A DNA stretch of 28,334 nucleotides. Source: Gnetum montanum. Lineage: Eukaryota > Streptophyta > Gnetopsida > Gnetales > Gnetaceae. Positions 9,791-21,690 of this stretch are shown here, piece after piece (within the stretch, counting starts at the first letter, position 1; each line of letters opens with the position of its first letter). The stretch covers positions 37,582 through 65,915 of the forward strand of contig MNCI01006063.1 of NCBI GenBank assembly GCA_015680685.1, written 5' to 3'. Made by a program: the position numbers and the translations under genes. Below the pieces are notes generated by a model that saw only the letters and a program-made list of their open reading frames with translations, searched no databases and was not told the origin of the DNA.

Positions 9791-10268
9791 AATCTTGCAC
9801 ACTTTTTTCGTAATCAGTCAAATGCTAGGATCTAGTATGATGTTGTGCTATACTAAGCATGGGTCTAGGCCCAAAATATCTTCATATTACCAAGGAAAGG
9901 CCTTAATGTTATCATATAGGACCTTGGTGATGTCTTGAGCATATTAAGGTTTTAGTGAGGAAATTAGTTGAAGGGTTTTCTCCTCACCACTATGTGTTGT
10001 GATAGGAACCTCAAGTAGAGAGTCTTCAGTTATGACATTCACCTCTAAGTCAAGGGTTTTGACTAGGCTTTCAGGCCACTTTGGAGGTTTCTCTATCAAG
10101 GCTACATGGTCAACAAGACTCTCAAGCTTAAGATCTAGGAAATTGAGGTCAATGTACTATTCAAAATCACCATGAGGCCCGCTTAGGCTTAAAGGTAAAC
10201 TAATATGCTCCTAGCTACTCATACTTTGGTCCTACATCTCAACCATAAGAACATTAAGTGTCATCTAG
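9791..10268 (-). pseudogene. Pol segment upstream of RT
   Basis: One minus frame from an ATG at 10264 reads LNFLDLKLESLVDHVALIEK, PPKWPESLVKTLDLEVN, then DNIKAFPW-stop-YEDILGLDP and RPNVAFVVCDKILKLYQYGL. This is the stretch that precedes RT in plant Tat elements (F-A-W-S-Y-x-D-M-P-G-[IL]-D-P...). The right end of the readable frame coincides with CACTACCTAG directly before the ATG, which looks like a 3' splice acceptor on the minus strand. The block beyond it is unrelated non-coding sequence. Confidence 0.75.
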
Positions 10269-10286
10269 GTAGTGATGAATAAATAA

Positions 10287-10469
10287 TGCCAAAATTATAT
10301 AAAATTATGGAAATACATGCTATTCTAATGTAAACAAAGATATTCAAGGCTACCAATAGGGTAGTAAAAAGTAAACAAAGTGTAATAGGGGCCAAATAAA
10401 GGTTAAACCAAGGTTTAAAAAATTAAAGTATAAGAAATAAAGCTATAAATGGTCAACAAGGATCAAAAG
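10287..10469. other. A-rich block, possible remnant LTR end
   Basis: No coding potential. It begins TGCCAAAATTATAT and soon reads GGAAATACATGCTA. The LTR end of the young element (from 24740) begins TGCAACGAAGATAA and soon reads GGAAAGATGCTA. The resemblance could mark the LTR terminus of an older copy of the same family, but it is short and AT-rich. Confidence 0.25.
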
Positions 10470-10562
10470 TTTATTAGTTTTAGGCCTTAGCAGGCCATGA
10501 AGCTAGTTTAGAGTCTTATTTGACTATAATACTAGGTTAAGGCCTTAGTGGACCATGGTTTA
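10470..10562 (+). repeat. Minisatellite, about 30-bp units (3 degenerate copies)
   Basis: Three units start near 10471, 10501 and 10531 with [TC]TAG[TG]TTTAG-like text followed by GGCCTTAG(C/T)(A/G)G(G/A)CCATG. They match the better-preserved arrays at 21420-21690 and 27160-27750 in unit length, orientation and consensus (CAGTTTAA..TC.TAGCGGAC), allowing for CpG decay. Confidence 0.6.
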
Positions 10563-10649
10563 AGGCTACAAGGTTGTTAGGTAAGTTTGGGCATGAGTCA
10601 ATTCTATTTCTAGGCTATTTGGGCCTAGAAATCAAGAGTTTTGAGGCTT

Positions 10650-13600
10650 ACATATTGGGTCCCCCTTATTTTCATGCTAGCCAATGTCAAAGAAGGGACC
10701 CTTAGTGTGAAAAGTAAGGAAAGTAGATTTTGGAACATCTAGAGGTCCAAAATTGAGGTTCTACAGCCTTACCAAGGTAGTATAGGGCCAAATCTATCAA
10801 AATTGGGCACTTTGGAGGTTGGTAAAGCCAAAAAGTAGGTTTTGGAGTATTCCACCACCNGGAGAATCAAAATCCTAGCTAAAATATGATCAAGCATGGT
10901 CAAATAGGTAGCTAGAACCTAGATCTAGGAGCTGTGCATCATCTAGCTTTGTTTTGAGGCCATTTAAGTTAGTTTTGGGTATCAAAACATGTTGAAATGG
11001 ATTCCCCCATTGCTTCCACACTCAACACAACATCCCTAGCATGGATGAATGAGAGGGGACACTTGTTCCATCGATTCAGGATCATTATAAAGCATGTTGA
11101 CTAGGTTCCTATTCTCCTAGGGCTATAGATGATGATTTTGCAAGTTTCTGGTTGATTTTGGTCATATTTGGAGGTCATTCAAGGAAACCTAAGGTCTTAC
11201 CCCTCTGTTTCCATGTTGGGGAAATTACTCCAACTTGGAAGATTAGAGGGAATAATTTTTGGAGGTTAAAATAAGGTTAAATGAGCAAAATATTTAGGCT
11301 ATGAGGTCATAGGCTTTTCTGGCATAGATCTTCAATTTCTAGGAGTGTTATCCTACCACCAAAAAGTGGAAAGGAAACCTTCCCCCTTATTTCCATACCA
11401 CCTATCATGGATGGGATCATCTCTAGTGTGGATGGATCAAGAATCCCAAATCTAGACCAATTCGAGTTGTGAACAACTATGCATGTTGGCTTCTTAAGTC
11501 ACTAGGATTTAAAGTCAAATTTTGGTAGTTTTGAGTTTTTTCAAGTGTTTTGTGGGCTTTCCCCCCCTTTTCCATGCTAAGGATGCCATGCTCAGCATGG
11601 AAGACTAAAGGAAATAGTTTTCTGACCATTTATGATCAATTTTTAGATGTTTGAAGACTCCAATGTGTGCTGACAGGGTTCTAGGGTGCATGCAAGGTCA
11701 TTTGCAATCATTTTGAGATGTCTATGAGTCCCAAATGAATTACTCTCATAGTCTCCACATTGGCTAGCATGGAGGAGAGGATCCTCAATGTGGATGAATC
11801 ATAAATCTCAAATTTGAATCATTTTTAACCTTAATCAACCATGCATGTGTGCTTCTAGGATTGCCAGGGTTGAGGAATAAGGTTTGAGATCAAAATTAGT
11901 CTATTTAGAGGTCTCCTAGATGGGTTTTTGGCTTCTCCCATTTTTTCCACACTAGGGATGATATTCTTAGTGTGAAAGATTGGGTTATAAAACATTTTGG
12001 CTATGTTTAGTTACTTTCGCAAAGTTTGGAATCTCTAGAAGATGTAAAACTAATCTTAGAGTTCATTTAGGACTATAGTGTGTCTATTTAAGATGTTTAA
12101 AGATTATATTGAAGTTTTCCTAAAGTTTTCCCCTTTCTTCCACACTAGCCAATGTGGAAGAGGGAACTCGCAATGTGGAGAAACTAGGAAACCTTGCTTT
12201 TTATCATTTTCTAATGTTTCAAACCATGCACATGGGGTTTTAAGGTTGCTAGTATCAATTGCTAATACCTTATGTCAAAATTTGGTCTTTTAAAGGATTG
12301 TTAAGTATTTTTTGATGTTCCCTCTTTTCTTCCATGCTAGAGTTTCCATGCTCACGATGGAAGATTTGGGTAAAAGGTTTTTTGACTATTCATGGTCAAT
12401 ATTGGTCGATCATGGGATCTTAGGATGTGCAAACAGGGTCCCAAGACACACACAAGGCTTTCTAACATTTGTTTACAGTTTCTAAAGGCTATTTGGAGTC
12501 CTCTCAAAGTTTCTCCTTTTATTCCATGTTTTCCATCATGGAAGAGATAGCTCCTAGAATGGACGGGCCAAGGGACTCTACTTTTTGTTGATTCTTATCA
12601 ACTTTTCTTATGCATGTATATCCACAAGGTTGTTGAAGTTGAATATCGATGCCTAATGTAGAAATTTGGTCATTTTGAGGGCCATGAGAGGGTTTTCAAG
12701 CTCCCAGCCCCCTCCATCCACACTAGGGCTAGGATGCTTAGTGTGGATGATGTTCTCCTTAGCATGGAGAACCCAAGGAGAAAATTTTTGATCATCTTAG
12801 ATGACTTATCAAAGTCTAGTGGCTTTTAGAATGATTAGGTTGCTACCAAAAGTCAAACTACATGAAAACATCAATAGTTTTAGCTTCCCCATTACATCCA
12901 CACTAAGAATGGAATGATCAACATGGAAGAGGTTCTTCCAAGTATGGAAGAACATTAGGGGATTGATTTTTATCAATTTTGGACATTCTAGTAACATCTA
13001 GAAGAGTTGTAAACATTCTGATGTTAGTCTAAGAAAATGTGATGTCATTTTCTTATTTCTAGGATTTCACATTGGTCTTTTTAGTTTCATCCTCTTAGTT
13101 TCCATGCTAGAAAGTGTTGAAAAATGTCTCCCCTAGCATGGAAGAACCATGAAAGTTAGATCTAGGCTAGTTTGACAACTAATTAACCATGCATGTTAGC
13201 CTCTATGGTTGTCGATGTCAATGATCAATATTAGGTGCCAACATTTAGCAGTTTGGAGACTCCTGAATTCCTCATGTAGTCTCTCCCATTTTTTCCATGT
13301 TGGGCATGGTGTCTCTCCAATTTTTTCCATGTTGGGCATGGTTTCCCTAGTGTAGATGAGAGATTGATGGTAATTTTATGATATTTTGACTATTTTTAAG
13401 GTCTCTAAATGATCTAGAGGTTTTTGGCAAGTTCTAGGAGCACTAGGCTTTGAAAAATGGCTACTAGGGAGACAATTTTAGTAATTTTTAGCTTCCCCCA
13501 ATCCAAACACTTTTGGGGTGAGATTCCCAACATGGATGAAGCCTCCCTTAGTATGACAACACCAAATCCCAAGGTTTCAAGCACTTTTGAGTTGGTTTGG

Positions 13601-14080
13601 CAAGGTCTCGGGGTTACTAGGGATGCTTGGAGGGGTTTTAGGTCATGTGGGGCCCACTTCAAGGGTCAAAATTGGGCTAGATGGGTGCTAGGGGGTAAGA
13701 ATTGGTGTCACCTCCTTTCTTCCATTCTTGGAATAGCATACCTAGCATGGAAACCCATGTTGTCCAATTTTGTTCATATCTAATCCCCTTTGGAAGCCCA
13801 AGGTTGAAAAAGGTAGGTTTTGATTATTAAAAATGCCAAAATGTTATGTTTTAATGATTTTAAAAAATGGATACATGTATCCATGCTAGGTTTAATATCC
13901 CCAACATGGATGCATGGAAGTTAAGACTTGGTTATTTTTCTAAGTGTTTAAGGAATTAAAACCCAACACTGATGCAATTTTCAAGCTAAGAGTGAGGGTG
14001 TATAGTGGGGTTCACAATCTAAAAAATTTAAAATGTGAGAAGTGAACCTATTTCACACTAATCCTAGCATAGAAAATCCT
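10650..14080 (+). repeat. Tandem array of ~190-bp units with inverted-repeat cores
   Basis: About 17 diverged units. Each contains a core like TTCCATGCTAGG..., a short spacer and a partner arm like CTTAGCATGGAAGA, so the core can fold into a hairpin. Cores begin near 10672, 11014, 11208, 11388, 11568, 11752, 11944, 12137, 12328, 12520, 12713, 12893, 13098, 13293, 13493, 13717 and 13878, mostly 180-205 bases apart. Alternate units share extra text: one type carries CCATGCATGT..CTTCTA.G.TTGC.AG (near 11470, 11838, 12222, 12608), about 380 bases apart, which indicates an AB dimer as the higher-order unit. The best conserved arms are TCCATGCTAAG..CTCAGCATGGA near 11570-11612. The open frames inside are chance. 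The unit is not a known repeat to me. Confidence 0.75.
10860..10860. other. Ambiguous base (N)
   Basis: A single unresolved base inside the first unit of the ~190-bp array, perhaps a consensus ambiguity or a collapsed repeat copy. Confidence 0.9.
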
Positions 14081-14364
14081 TCACCCCCTTTACACTTTAG
14101 TGCACTTGGAGTTATGATGTACTAAATGGGCAATTGGGATTTGTATGGAAGCATTTAGGTTTTGTTTGAGTTTTTAATGCCAAGTTTCATAAGTTTCAAT
14201 CATGATTGTCATTTAGTAAAAATAGCATATTAGTGAAGAGCTACAAAAGAAATTTTCTTATAGAGAGAATCAATCCTCAGCATGGAAGCCTCCAACCTTC
14301 CTTGTAGCTAGTGTTGAAGTCCTATTCTTCTCAATTTCTAAGCATTTCTAGCATTCAGCCTACC
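14081..14364. other. Spacer between the 190-bp array and the plus-strand gene
   Basis: AT-rich with one degenerate array half-arm (CTCAGCATGGAAGCC near 14278). If the plus-strand gene starts at 14365, this would be its promoter or leader. I see no convincing TATA box. Confidence 0.4.
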
Positions 14365-14491
14365 ATGGCACTAAAGCAACATGGAGGGAAAAGTAGAAAC
14401 CCAAGGATTAAAAAGGTAGATAATTATGCTAGGAACCTAGCAAAGCATCTAAACCCATCTTCATTTAAGCTTCATCTATTGCTACTCTAGG

Positions 14492-17049
14492 GTAGGTACT
14501 TCTACCCATTTTTGCTTTTGTTTCTAGCTATTTTTCTTGTTTTTCTTACCATGTGTGGAACTTTTTTCTTTAGATCTACACTAATAAACGAGGTAGAATT
14601 AAATTTTGATGAAATCCCTCCTCTTATTTTCACCATTTCTATGCAGATCTATGGTCGTTTCATTATTTTGACATTGGTAGATTTGATTTTTAAAATTAGG
14701 CTTGCTATTTTCATGCTTTTTTTCCAAAAATTTGGGGGTAGGGTCATTTTTGTTATATCTAGGCTTCAATTTTCATCAAATTTTAATTCTAAAGAAATAT
14801 TACCCCATTTTTTGGGTGTGTTTTCTAATAAGTATGAGTTATTTCGATTGTTTTGGCTATTTCTTTAAGACTACGTTATGTTGGGTTTTATGAATTTTTA
14901 GCTTTTTGTTGATTTTTTCATGAAAAAGAAAGTAATTTTGTGTATTTGTTCTTAAGAAAATTGCCACCTACTTTAAATATTTGAAGTTATTAGTTTATAG
15001 AATTATTTTTAAGCTTTCCAATGGGTACCTTATAAAAAAACAAGTGTTAAGGGAGGAAGCCCAAATTGGGGCACCACCAAATGACCACCCATGCTGACTC
15101 GTTACAAGATAGAAGGATGAAGAATTAGATAAGGAATAAAAAAGCTCTCAATTAAGGATAGAGAGAGTTCCAATGGTGACTCCTCACAACAGAAATGGAA
15201 AGCTTCCTGGCAGAGATTACTAATGATGAGTGTTACTGGAATGCATAAGTCTTTCCCACTGCTGCAAGAGATGAACCAACTAATGTCTATCTAGATTGAA
15301 GTTGGATTCTTGAGATGTGAGTTGGAAATGAATGAGGCGAAAGATCTGCAACTTCTCCAACTTGGTGAGCAAACATTTATTAGAATAATCAATCCTTTGA
15401 AATATAACATTGCATCTTCACTTCCAAATATAATATAAAATAGTAGGCCTAATAACTTTCCATGGAAACTTGAGATTAGCAGAAGTAATGTTTAAAAATC
15501 CGAATATAACATCCTCTTGAGATAGCTCTTATGAAGAAAAAATAATGGAAGCCCACTTCCACACATGCTCGTCAAAGGGACAAAGCCAAAACACATGGAC
15601 AAAGTCATCTTGTCCACCACAGAGAGGGCAATTGGGATTGGGAATTCCTAGATATTCTAACCATTTACCAATAGGTAGACCATGGTGGAGGAGACACTAG
15701 AGGAACTATTTAATTTTGGGGAGGGTCGAAAGGTTCCAAATATTTTGGAAGATAGGGATCCAAAATGATACTGACTCATGTTTGTGCCAATGCTTATTGC
15801 AGCGTTGAATGACCTCAGATGGGTTGTGCATAAGATGAAAGGGGATAGATGGCCGGTAGGGTAAGAGTTTAACCCCATTAATCCATTGAAGGCCTTGAAA
15901 AGGGTTTTGCACTGTAACATCAATGTGCCAATGGCCGTGAAGAAAGGAGTAAATCTGGACTAGGCAATGGTTCATTGCATCCGACTCCCCATACAAATTG
16001 CGAATGATGGAGTTATGGCTATTTTCCTAAGGTCATGTAGTTAGGTTCTTATGCCATTTTCAAAATTTTCATGTAAATTAATAAATGTTTTTTAAGTATC
16101 AGCAGGGTTTTTGGATATTTTTTTATTATGGTTGGGTAGATCTTGGCTTCATCTTTTTAATAGAGGTAAAATCACTTTGATTGGATTTGAAACAAATTTT
16201 TAGTGAATTTTTTATTAAGCCTATGTCAAAAACAAGTTTGTGTCATTTCAAAAGAAATTTCCAAATAGAAGAATTTTTTCTAAATAAAAGAAAAGGATTT
16301 TGAATTTTCATTAAGTATCTATGTGTAAATCTCAATTCAAGCTTTTCATTGGTAGTAGAATCACTCTGTTGGGAGCTCAAATGAATATTTGGCAAATGTT
16401 TTGCCAACCCTATGCGAAAGGGGGTTAATGATGATGGTTATAATTTTTGCTAGTTTTGTCTATGCTTCATGTAAAAACGTTCATGCATCTCTATTTTTAA
16501 TAATCATGGTTGCAAAGCTTGTGATTTCAGTATTCCTTCCATGGTGAAATTACTAAAATCAAAGCTTATATGAATTCTTAATAAATTTTTTTTTTTGGTT
16601 GTATGAATAATGTTAAATCTTGGTTGTAGCACTTTACCCCTTTGAGGATGGATGTGATCGACATTTGTAGAGATTTTTCCTATCAACTCCCATGTCTTTG
16701 GGAATTGCTAAATATGTAAAATTTATGTTTTAAATTTATTTTAAATAAAATTAAAGGCTTTTACTATTTTTAGCAATCTTTTTGATATGGCTATATTTTT
16801 TTCTAAGTTTCAATGCTTTTTTCTAAGTTTTTGCATGGTTTAGACTAAGGCTTAATTTTGGCTATGGAGTAAAAGGCTATGAAATGTTGTCATAATGCTT
16901 TCTGTGAAATTTTTTGAGCAATTTTAAATAAAAATATAAGGGATTTTTATAGAGGCTAATCCAACCATTGACTAGGATGTTTTTACAAACCTATTAAGAA
17001 ATTATAATTACTCATTTTTTATTTTTTATTTTTGCTTTGGCATGCAAGG
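14492..17049 (+). other. Possible first intron of the plus-strand gene, T-rich, with LINE insert
   Basis: The segments 14500-15050 and 16020-17040 are strongly T-rich on the plus strand, with only chance open frames (for example 14512-14868). The block ends in a long pyrimidine run (ATTTTTTATTTTTTATTTTT near 17015) and CATGCAAG, a good acceptor. The LINE fragment occupies 15060-16015. Confidence 0.4.
15060..16015 (-). mobile_element. LINE (L1-type) fragment with RT zinc-binding C-terminus
   Basis: On the minus strand an open part (15996-15706) reads YGESDAMNHCLVQIYSFLHG and continues to WNLSTLPKIK. After a stop it goes on as HHGLPIGKWLEYLGIPNPN, then CPLCGGQDDFVHVFWLCPF with HVWKWASIIF (about 15540-15650). 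W..P..PK[IV]..FLW, G-L-P-x-G and C-x-x-C...H-x(4)-C are the zinc-binding domain (zf-RVT) that follows the RT in plant LINEs. LYYIWK-stop-RCNVIFQ (about 15440) matches the next block (WxIWxxRNxxIF). Only the ORF2 C-terminal ~300 codons are present; RT proper and endonuclease are missing, and no poly(A) tail or target duplication is evident. Five or more stops make it inactive. Confidence 0.75.
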
Positions 17050-20000
17050 TCTTTCTGACCGTACTCATTATCATTGAGTTAGTGGGCATTCTATGCTACA
17101 TTAGCCACCCCAAGGCCAACACCTCACTTCCTAGCATGCCCTTGGGGAAGCTATCACTATGGTTCTAGCCTAGGGCAAGGGAATTCCTTGCCTACATCTT
17201 GTAGAACTTTAGTGTGATGTTATGGTCACACTTATTTTCAGATGTTGTTGGGGTCATAGTGGATTCAATGTTACCTCTGTCATCTAGCTAGATTTCCAAG
17301 TTATTACCAACAATCCACCTCCTATGACAATAAGAGGAATTATAGATTTGGTTAGCCTTCCCTACCTTAGAAAGATTTGGATGATGCTATAGTATAGCTA
17401 ATATAATGTTGACAATACTCTTATGGTGGCACATAGAACCTACACATTATTCCAGAACCCACTTGGCACCATGTATCATCTACAAGGGTAAGCATAGTTA
17501 TTATAGTGTTTTTATGGCTTCATTTGTTAAACTACCTTTTCTAACTCCATTGTTTTTATGAACATCTTACATGTATAGATTCAATGATCAAGGCTTGATC
17601 ATTAATGAAAAAATGTTATTAGTGGCTCAAATTATCCTAGATGAATTCATCAAAGGCCCCTAGATTAGAACTATTGTGTATTAATAGTTAAGAGGGGACT
17701 TTGGTGAATAAACTACAAGGTTCAACATTGTATGCAAGAAGTGTAAGGATGACGAGATGATGTACAACTAGTGGATAGTCTCTAATAGCTCCATGGATCA
17801 AACCCTTAGAGCTTGGACCTCTACTCAAATCACATTGAACAAGAAGAAGAAAGGTAAACATAAAGGCTATAGCTTCTAATGTTTTATGGTTATGAAAAAT
17901 CTAAGTGTTCTATTTCTTTAACTAGTTGCTAAACTTGCTTATGTTGGTGCTAAATGTTGGTTGTTTCCATGCAAGACCTTTCACCTTTGCTAATGTCACC
18001 TTACAGTTATAGGACATCATGAGGATACCCTCATCCTAAATTTTGGTAAAGTGATACCAGCATAGGAGTGGCTAAGGTGACAGGAACCTAGGTACATTCA
18101 AGAAAGCATTCAGCATGCAGGTTTACTTGATTTGTTCATGGCACCTATTACTTTCATCCCCACTATGGAGATGCTTCACGTCATCAACTCCTTCACTAAG
18201 AAGGCTGATCATTTTAGCACCATCATTTGAGGCATGAAGGTTAACATGGACATTAATGAGGGCCTCTTTTAAAACTTATTTGGTATCCCTGCTAATGAGG
18301 CAAATGTTTCCACTAGAATACTAATGGAATAGAGCCATCGTGAGGAAGTTTTGAAGTGTCTTAATGCCAACATGGATCACTCTAGAATTTTCGTGGATAG
18401 TTCTACGAACCTTGAGGCAAAGGAATTAGATCCTTTATTCAGGTCTCATTCATTTCCCAAACTATTATCACAAAAGAAGGTAATAGGCATCGCCTAGGGG
18501 TGGACCTTTAAGGTCTTGATAGATGACACCAGGTTTAACTGGATGGCTTCTTTGACCACTAGGCTTTGGGATGAGATCCTCAAACTTCATGAGGATACCT
18601 CTATGATAATGCATATGCATTTTGCATTTTTTGTAGGTTACTTAAAGAGGTTCATGAAGTTTCTAGTGGTGTGGAGGAATGGATGATGGATTTCCCAAGA
18701 CCCAAGCTAACTTTCTAGGCCTTGAATAAAGCAGATTTATTGAATGATGTATGTTACATCTCCATTCCCAAATGATGTTAATACCTAATGAAGGTGGTGT
18801 CTCTTCATAACAAGTGTTATTTTTATCTTAACAAGACCTAAAAGGGTACTTTTGATTAAGACCTAAAAGGATGCATTATAATAATGGATGTTTCTGTTAA
18901 GGTAACCTTTGGGGGTTTGACCTAAGGAATTTATACTCGAGGTTAAAGGTTGTGGTAGCATGGAGTGGTAGAACTAGTACAGGAAACTCATAAAAGTTGG
19001 GTGAAGTCAGACAAGAAGTGGACTGGCTATCCCTTTTGGCTAGGTTACAGGCCTAACCATGGTGGAAATGCTAGATTTCCTCTAAGAAATAGATGCCAAA
19101 GGAAGAAAACTCCAAGAAAGACTCTCAGAGCATGATCTAGATACGCTATTTCATATCAATAAAGCATTCTTTTTTTTCTCTTTCTACATTTTTCCTATTA
19201 TTTCATTTATACATAATGTTGAATATCACATATATTTCACATTTGGTATATTTTTCCATACACATAATCTCTAATATATCATATATTTGATGTTTTCCAT
19301 AACATTTGGGGATGAGATGTCACAATACAGGCCCAAAACCCACCAGAGGGAATGGATGATATGCTATCCATTACCATCAAGGATATTGATGGTAGGTGAT
19401 GTGAGTCCCCTAATAGCATGGATGATGATGAGAATCTCGTGCTTTTATTGAGCATACTAGAGGTCAAATGATGATGAAGGAAGGCTAAAGGGGTAGCTAG
19501 GGAAAAACTTAAGGGGCCCATGGAGGAAGCATTACCAACATCAGACCAACCTATCCCAAAGAAGCTTAAGTTTAAGCTTAAGCCATCATAGTAGGCAATC
19601 ATAGGTATGCTTCATTTAAGTCTTGGCTATTTTATGAGAGTTATGGTTATATCATAGTTTCATATCCTAATTGGTTTTCTATGTGTTATTATTCTAGACA
19701 AGCATCAAGTCCTAGCAGCCCAAATTACTACAAAAGAAGAACAAAGGCATGTAAAAGAGGCACTTCTACAACAACCTAAGGTAGACATAAATGATCTAGA
19801 AGCTTTTTTCAATGAGTCAGTGTTGGGTAAATCCCCCATTATCATCCTAGAGGAAGAGGAAGAAGATCTAGGTATGTCCATGTCTTAATGCTTTCATTAT
19901 TATTTGATTTTGATTTTCATCCTAACCATTTAATGATTGTTATGCTTGTAGTAGTTCCTTATCCACCAGTGCAAACCTCTATCCCTAAGTTTCATTTCAT

Positions 20001-21150
20001 GGGTAGATATCCTAGATAAGGTGGAGTTCATGTGTAGGATAGCTATGGAAATCATCAACTAGTTGCAACAAGTTGCACCCAAGATAGATAAGAACTTTGT
20101 TTTATATGCCTTAGTTGTCTGGCTATGTCATGAGCTATCTTAGGTTGTACATTAGGTTTATGATTACATTTTTATGTTTATGTAGTGTCTTTTATGAAGT
20201 GGGGCCTTATTAAAGACATGGGGATTAACTCCTTACCTCAGCTTCCCTCTAATGTATCTAGTGTACCCTTGAAGTTATATGAGACTGCTACTAATCTACC
20301 AATGTCATGTGCAAAAACTTCATGGGAGCTAGAGAGGTCCAATGAATCCCTATTATTCAATGATAGGAGGAGATGATTCGAGATCTCCAAGATCACAAGG
20401 TCTTTATGGAATTCCAAGTAGCTAACTCAAGGGAATTATGGACCCACTGCTGGCATACCATTTGGGACAAAGTAGTAGTCTTAGGGAGATGGTGGAATAG
20501 TAGCTGCAGGTGGATCTCATATCTTAGAAGGTTAATAATTGGAAATATCACTATGCTTGGGTTTTAGAGTGAAGTAAGAAACAAAAGGTCCACAAGTAAT
20601 AGTACAAGGTGGATCATGGTGCCTACCTCAAGTGGTTCAAGGAGGAGTCAATTGAATGATGTAAGAAAGAGTTGTTCATCCAAAGAATCCATTTGAAGAT
20701 TTCTTATTAGCTCTTTGAGAGTACTCTCACAATGGAGAAATCCCCTACTTCTCATATTACCATTGTTGTAGGTGAGACCTCTATGGCTAGTATTATTTAG
20801 GAGCCTCCTACATGGACTACAATAGATAGGATTGACATCCTCTTTAATGTTGATCTTCAAGATGTTGATTGGGTCAACAAGATGCAGAACCAAATCCTCC
20901 ATCATTTGGAGGAAGGGCTTCCACATCTACTCCAAAACTTTATGAAGCAAAAATATCTATAGGTTTAATATATTTTATGTTTTATATATTTTTAGTTTTT
21001 GTTTATGATTTTTGCTATTGATCACTAATTGGCTATGTGTTATATTTCAAACATTAGGAGACATTGGTGGCCCCAGTAGTGAGGGTGGGGATGATCCATC
21101 ACTTTCTCCTTTGAATGCCCCTTCGCATCCTCCATCTACTCATTTTCAAC

Positions 21151-21419
21151 TTGTTAGCTATATTACTTTTATTTTCTTGTTGATGCCTATTATTATCCAA
21201 TACTATGTTATATATGGTTGTTATTATTTTTTAACATTTTTTCCACATAGTGTGGCCATGGCTATGTATGTTATGGACACTTTAAATTTAAATTTTTGGT
21301 TTCATTTTCTAGCCATACATATATTGCTGTAGTAAACATTATAAATGTTATAGATGTTGCAAAATTTAAACTTATTAACAAGATAATAGGTCTAACAAAA
21401 ATATAATAAAAGAGACATT
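21151..21419. other. T-rich spacer after the plus-strand gene
   Basis: Thymine-rich sequence with the chance frame 21012-21332. It probably held the 3' untranslated region of the decayed gene. No clear element boundary. Confidence 0.4.
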
Positions 21420-21690
21420 TGCCAATTTTAGATCACAGAGGGCACATGTTGTATTGTTTTGGAAATTTTAGGCCATGATGGGCCATATTACATTGTGGTT
21501 ATGTTGCCAATTTTAGGCCATGGTGAGTCATGTTGTGTGAACATTTTGCTAGTTTCATGCCATGATGGGTTGCATTGCCAATTTAATGTCTTAGCGAACT
21601 ATAATGCTAGTTTAAAGTCTTACCAAACTATGATGCCAGTTTAAGGCCATAGTGGGCTATGATGCCAATTTAAAACCATAGTAGGCCTTT
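21420..21690 (+). repeat. Minisatellite, about 30-bp units (about 8 copies)
   Basis: Units open TGCCAATTT or TGCCAGTTTAAGGCCATAG and end in GGGC.ATGA. The last five, from about 21542, are close to 30 bp; the earlier ones are longer and irregular. The consensus is the same as the CpG-rich array at 27160-27750, with CG largely replaced by TG or CA. It is in the same strand orientation. Confidence 0.75.

Larger units (their letters stand above)
14365..21150 (+). pseudogene. Decayed multi-exon gene antisense to gag-pol; product unknown
   Basis: Possible exon 1 (14365-14491) opens MALKQHGGKSRNPRIKK and meets a GTAGGT donor. A long T-rich intron follows, holding a LINE piece and ending TTGGCATGCAAG at about 17049. 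The next exons read in one frame across GT-AG introns 17488-17578 (91 nt) and 17854-17925 (72 nt): GTMYHLQG joins FNDQGLIINEKMLLVAQ, and LNKKKKG joins KLAYVGAKCWLFPC. The long exon after 17926 has QHAGLLDLFMAPITFIP, GMKVNMDINEGLF, NLFGIPANEAN and FNWMASLTTRLWDEI. Later introns are likely at 19605-19697, 19872-19951 and 20963-21057. Late exons are acidic or Lys-rich (IIILEEEEEDLG, KKLKFKLKP) and end GGPSSEGGDDPSLSPLN. Stops are mostly TAG, TAA or TGA replacing probable Gln, Arg or Trp. The long exon loosely resembles the plant-transposon-associated domain found beside Tat and Athila elements (weak). It lies opposite to gag-pol and ends just before a minisatellite. Confidence 0.55.

Noticed and set aside
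13457-13783. 108-codon open frame in the 190-bp array
   Set aside because: It spans repeat units with inverted-repeat cores, is not shared by the other units, and has no domain.
14512-14868. 118-codon hydrophobic open frame, membrane-protein-like
   Set aside because: It is a T-rich stretch that gives Phe/Leu/Ile by composition, lies in the probable long intron, and has no motif.
19279-19602. 107-codon minus-strand open frame
   Set aside because: It is the shadow of the plus-strand exon (MDDMLSITIKDIDG... then KKLKFKLKPS) that ends at a GT donor.
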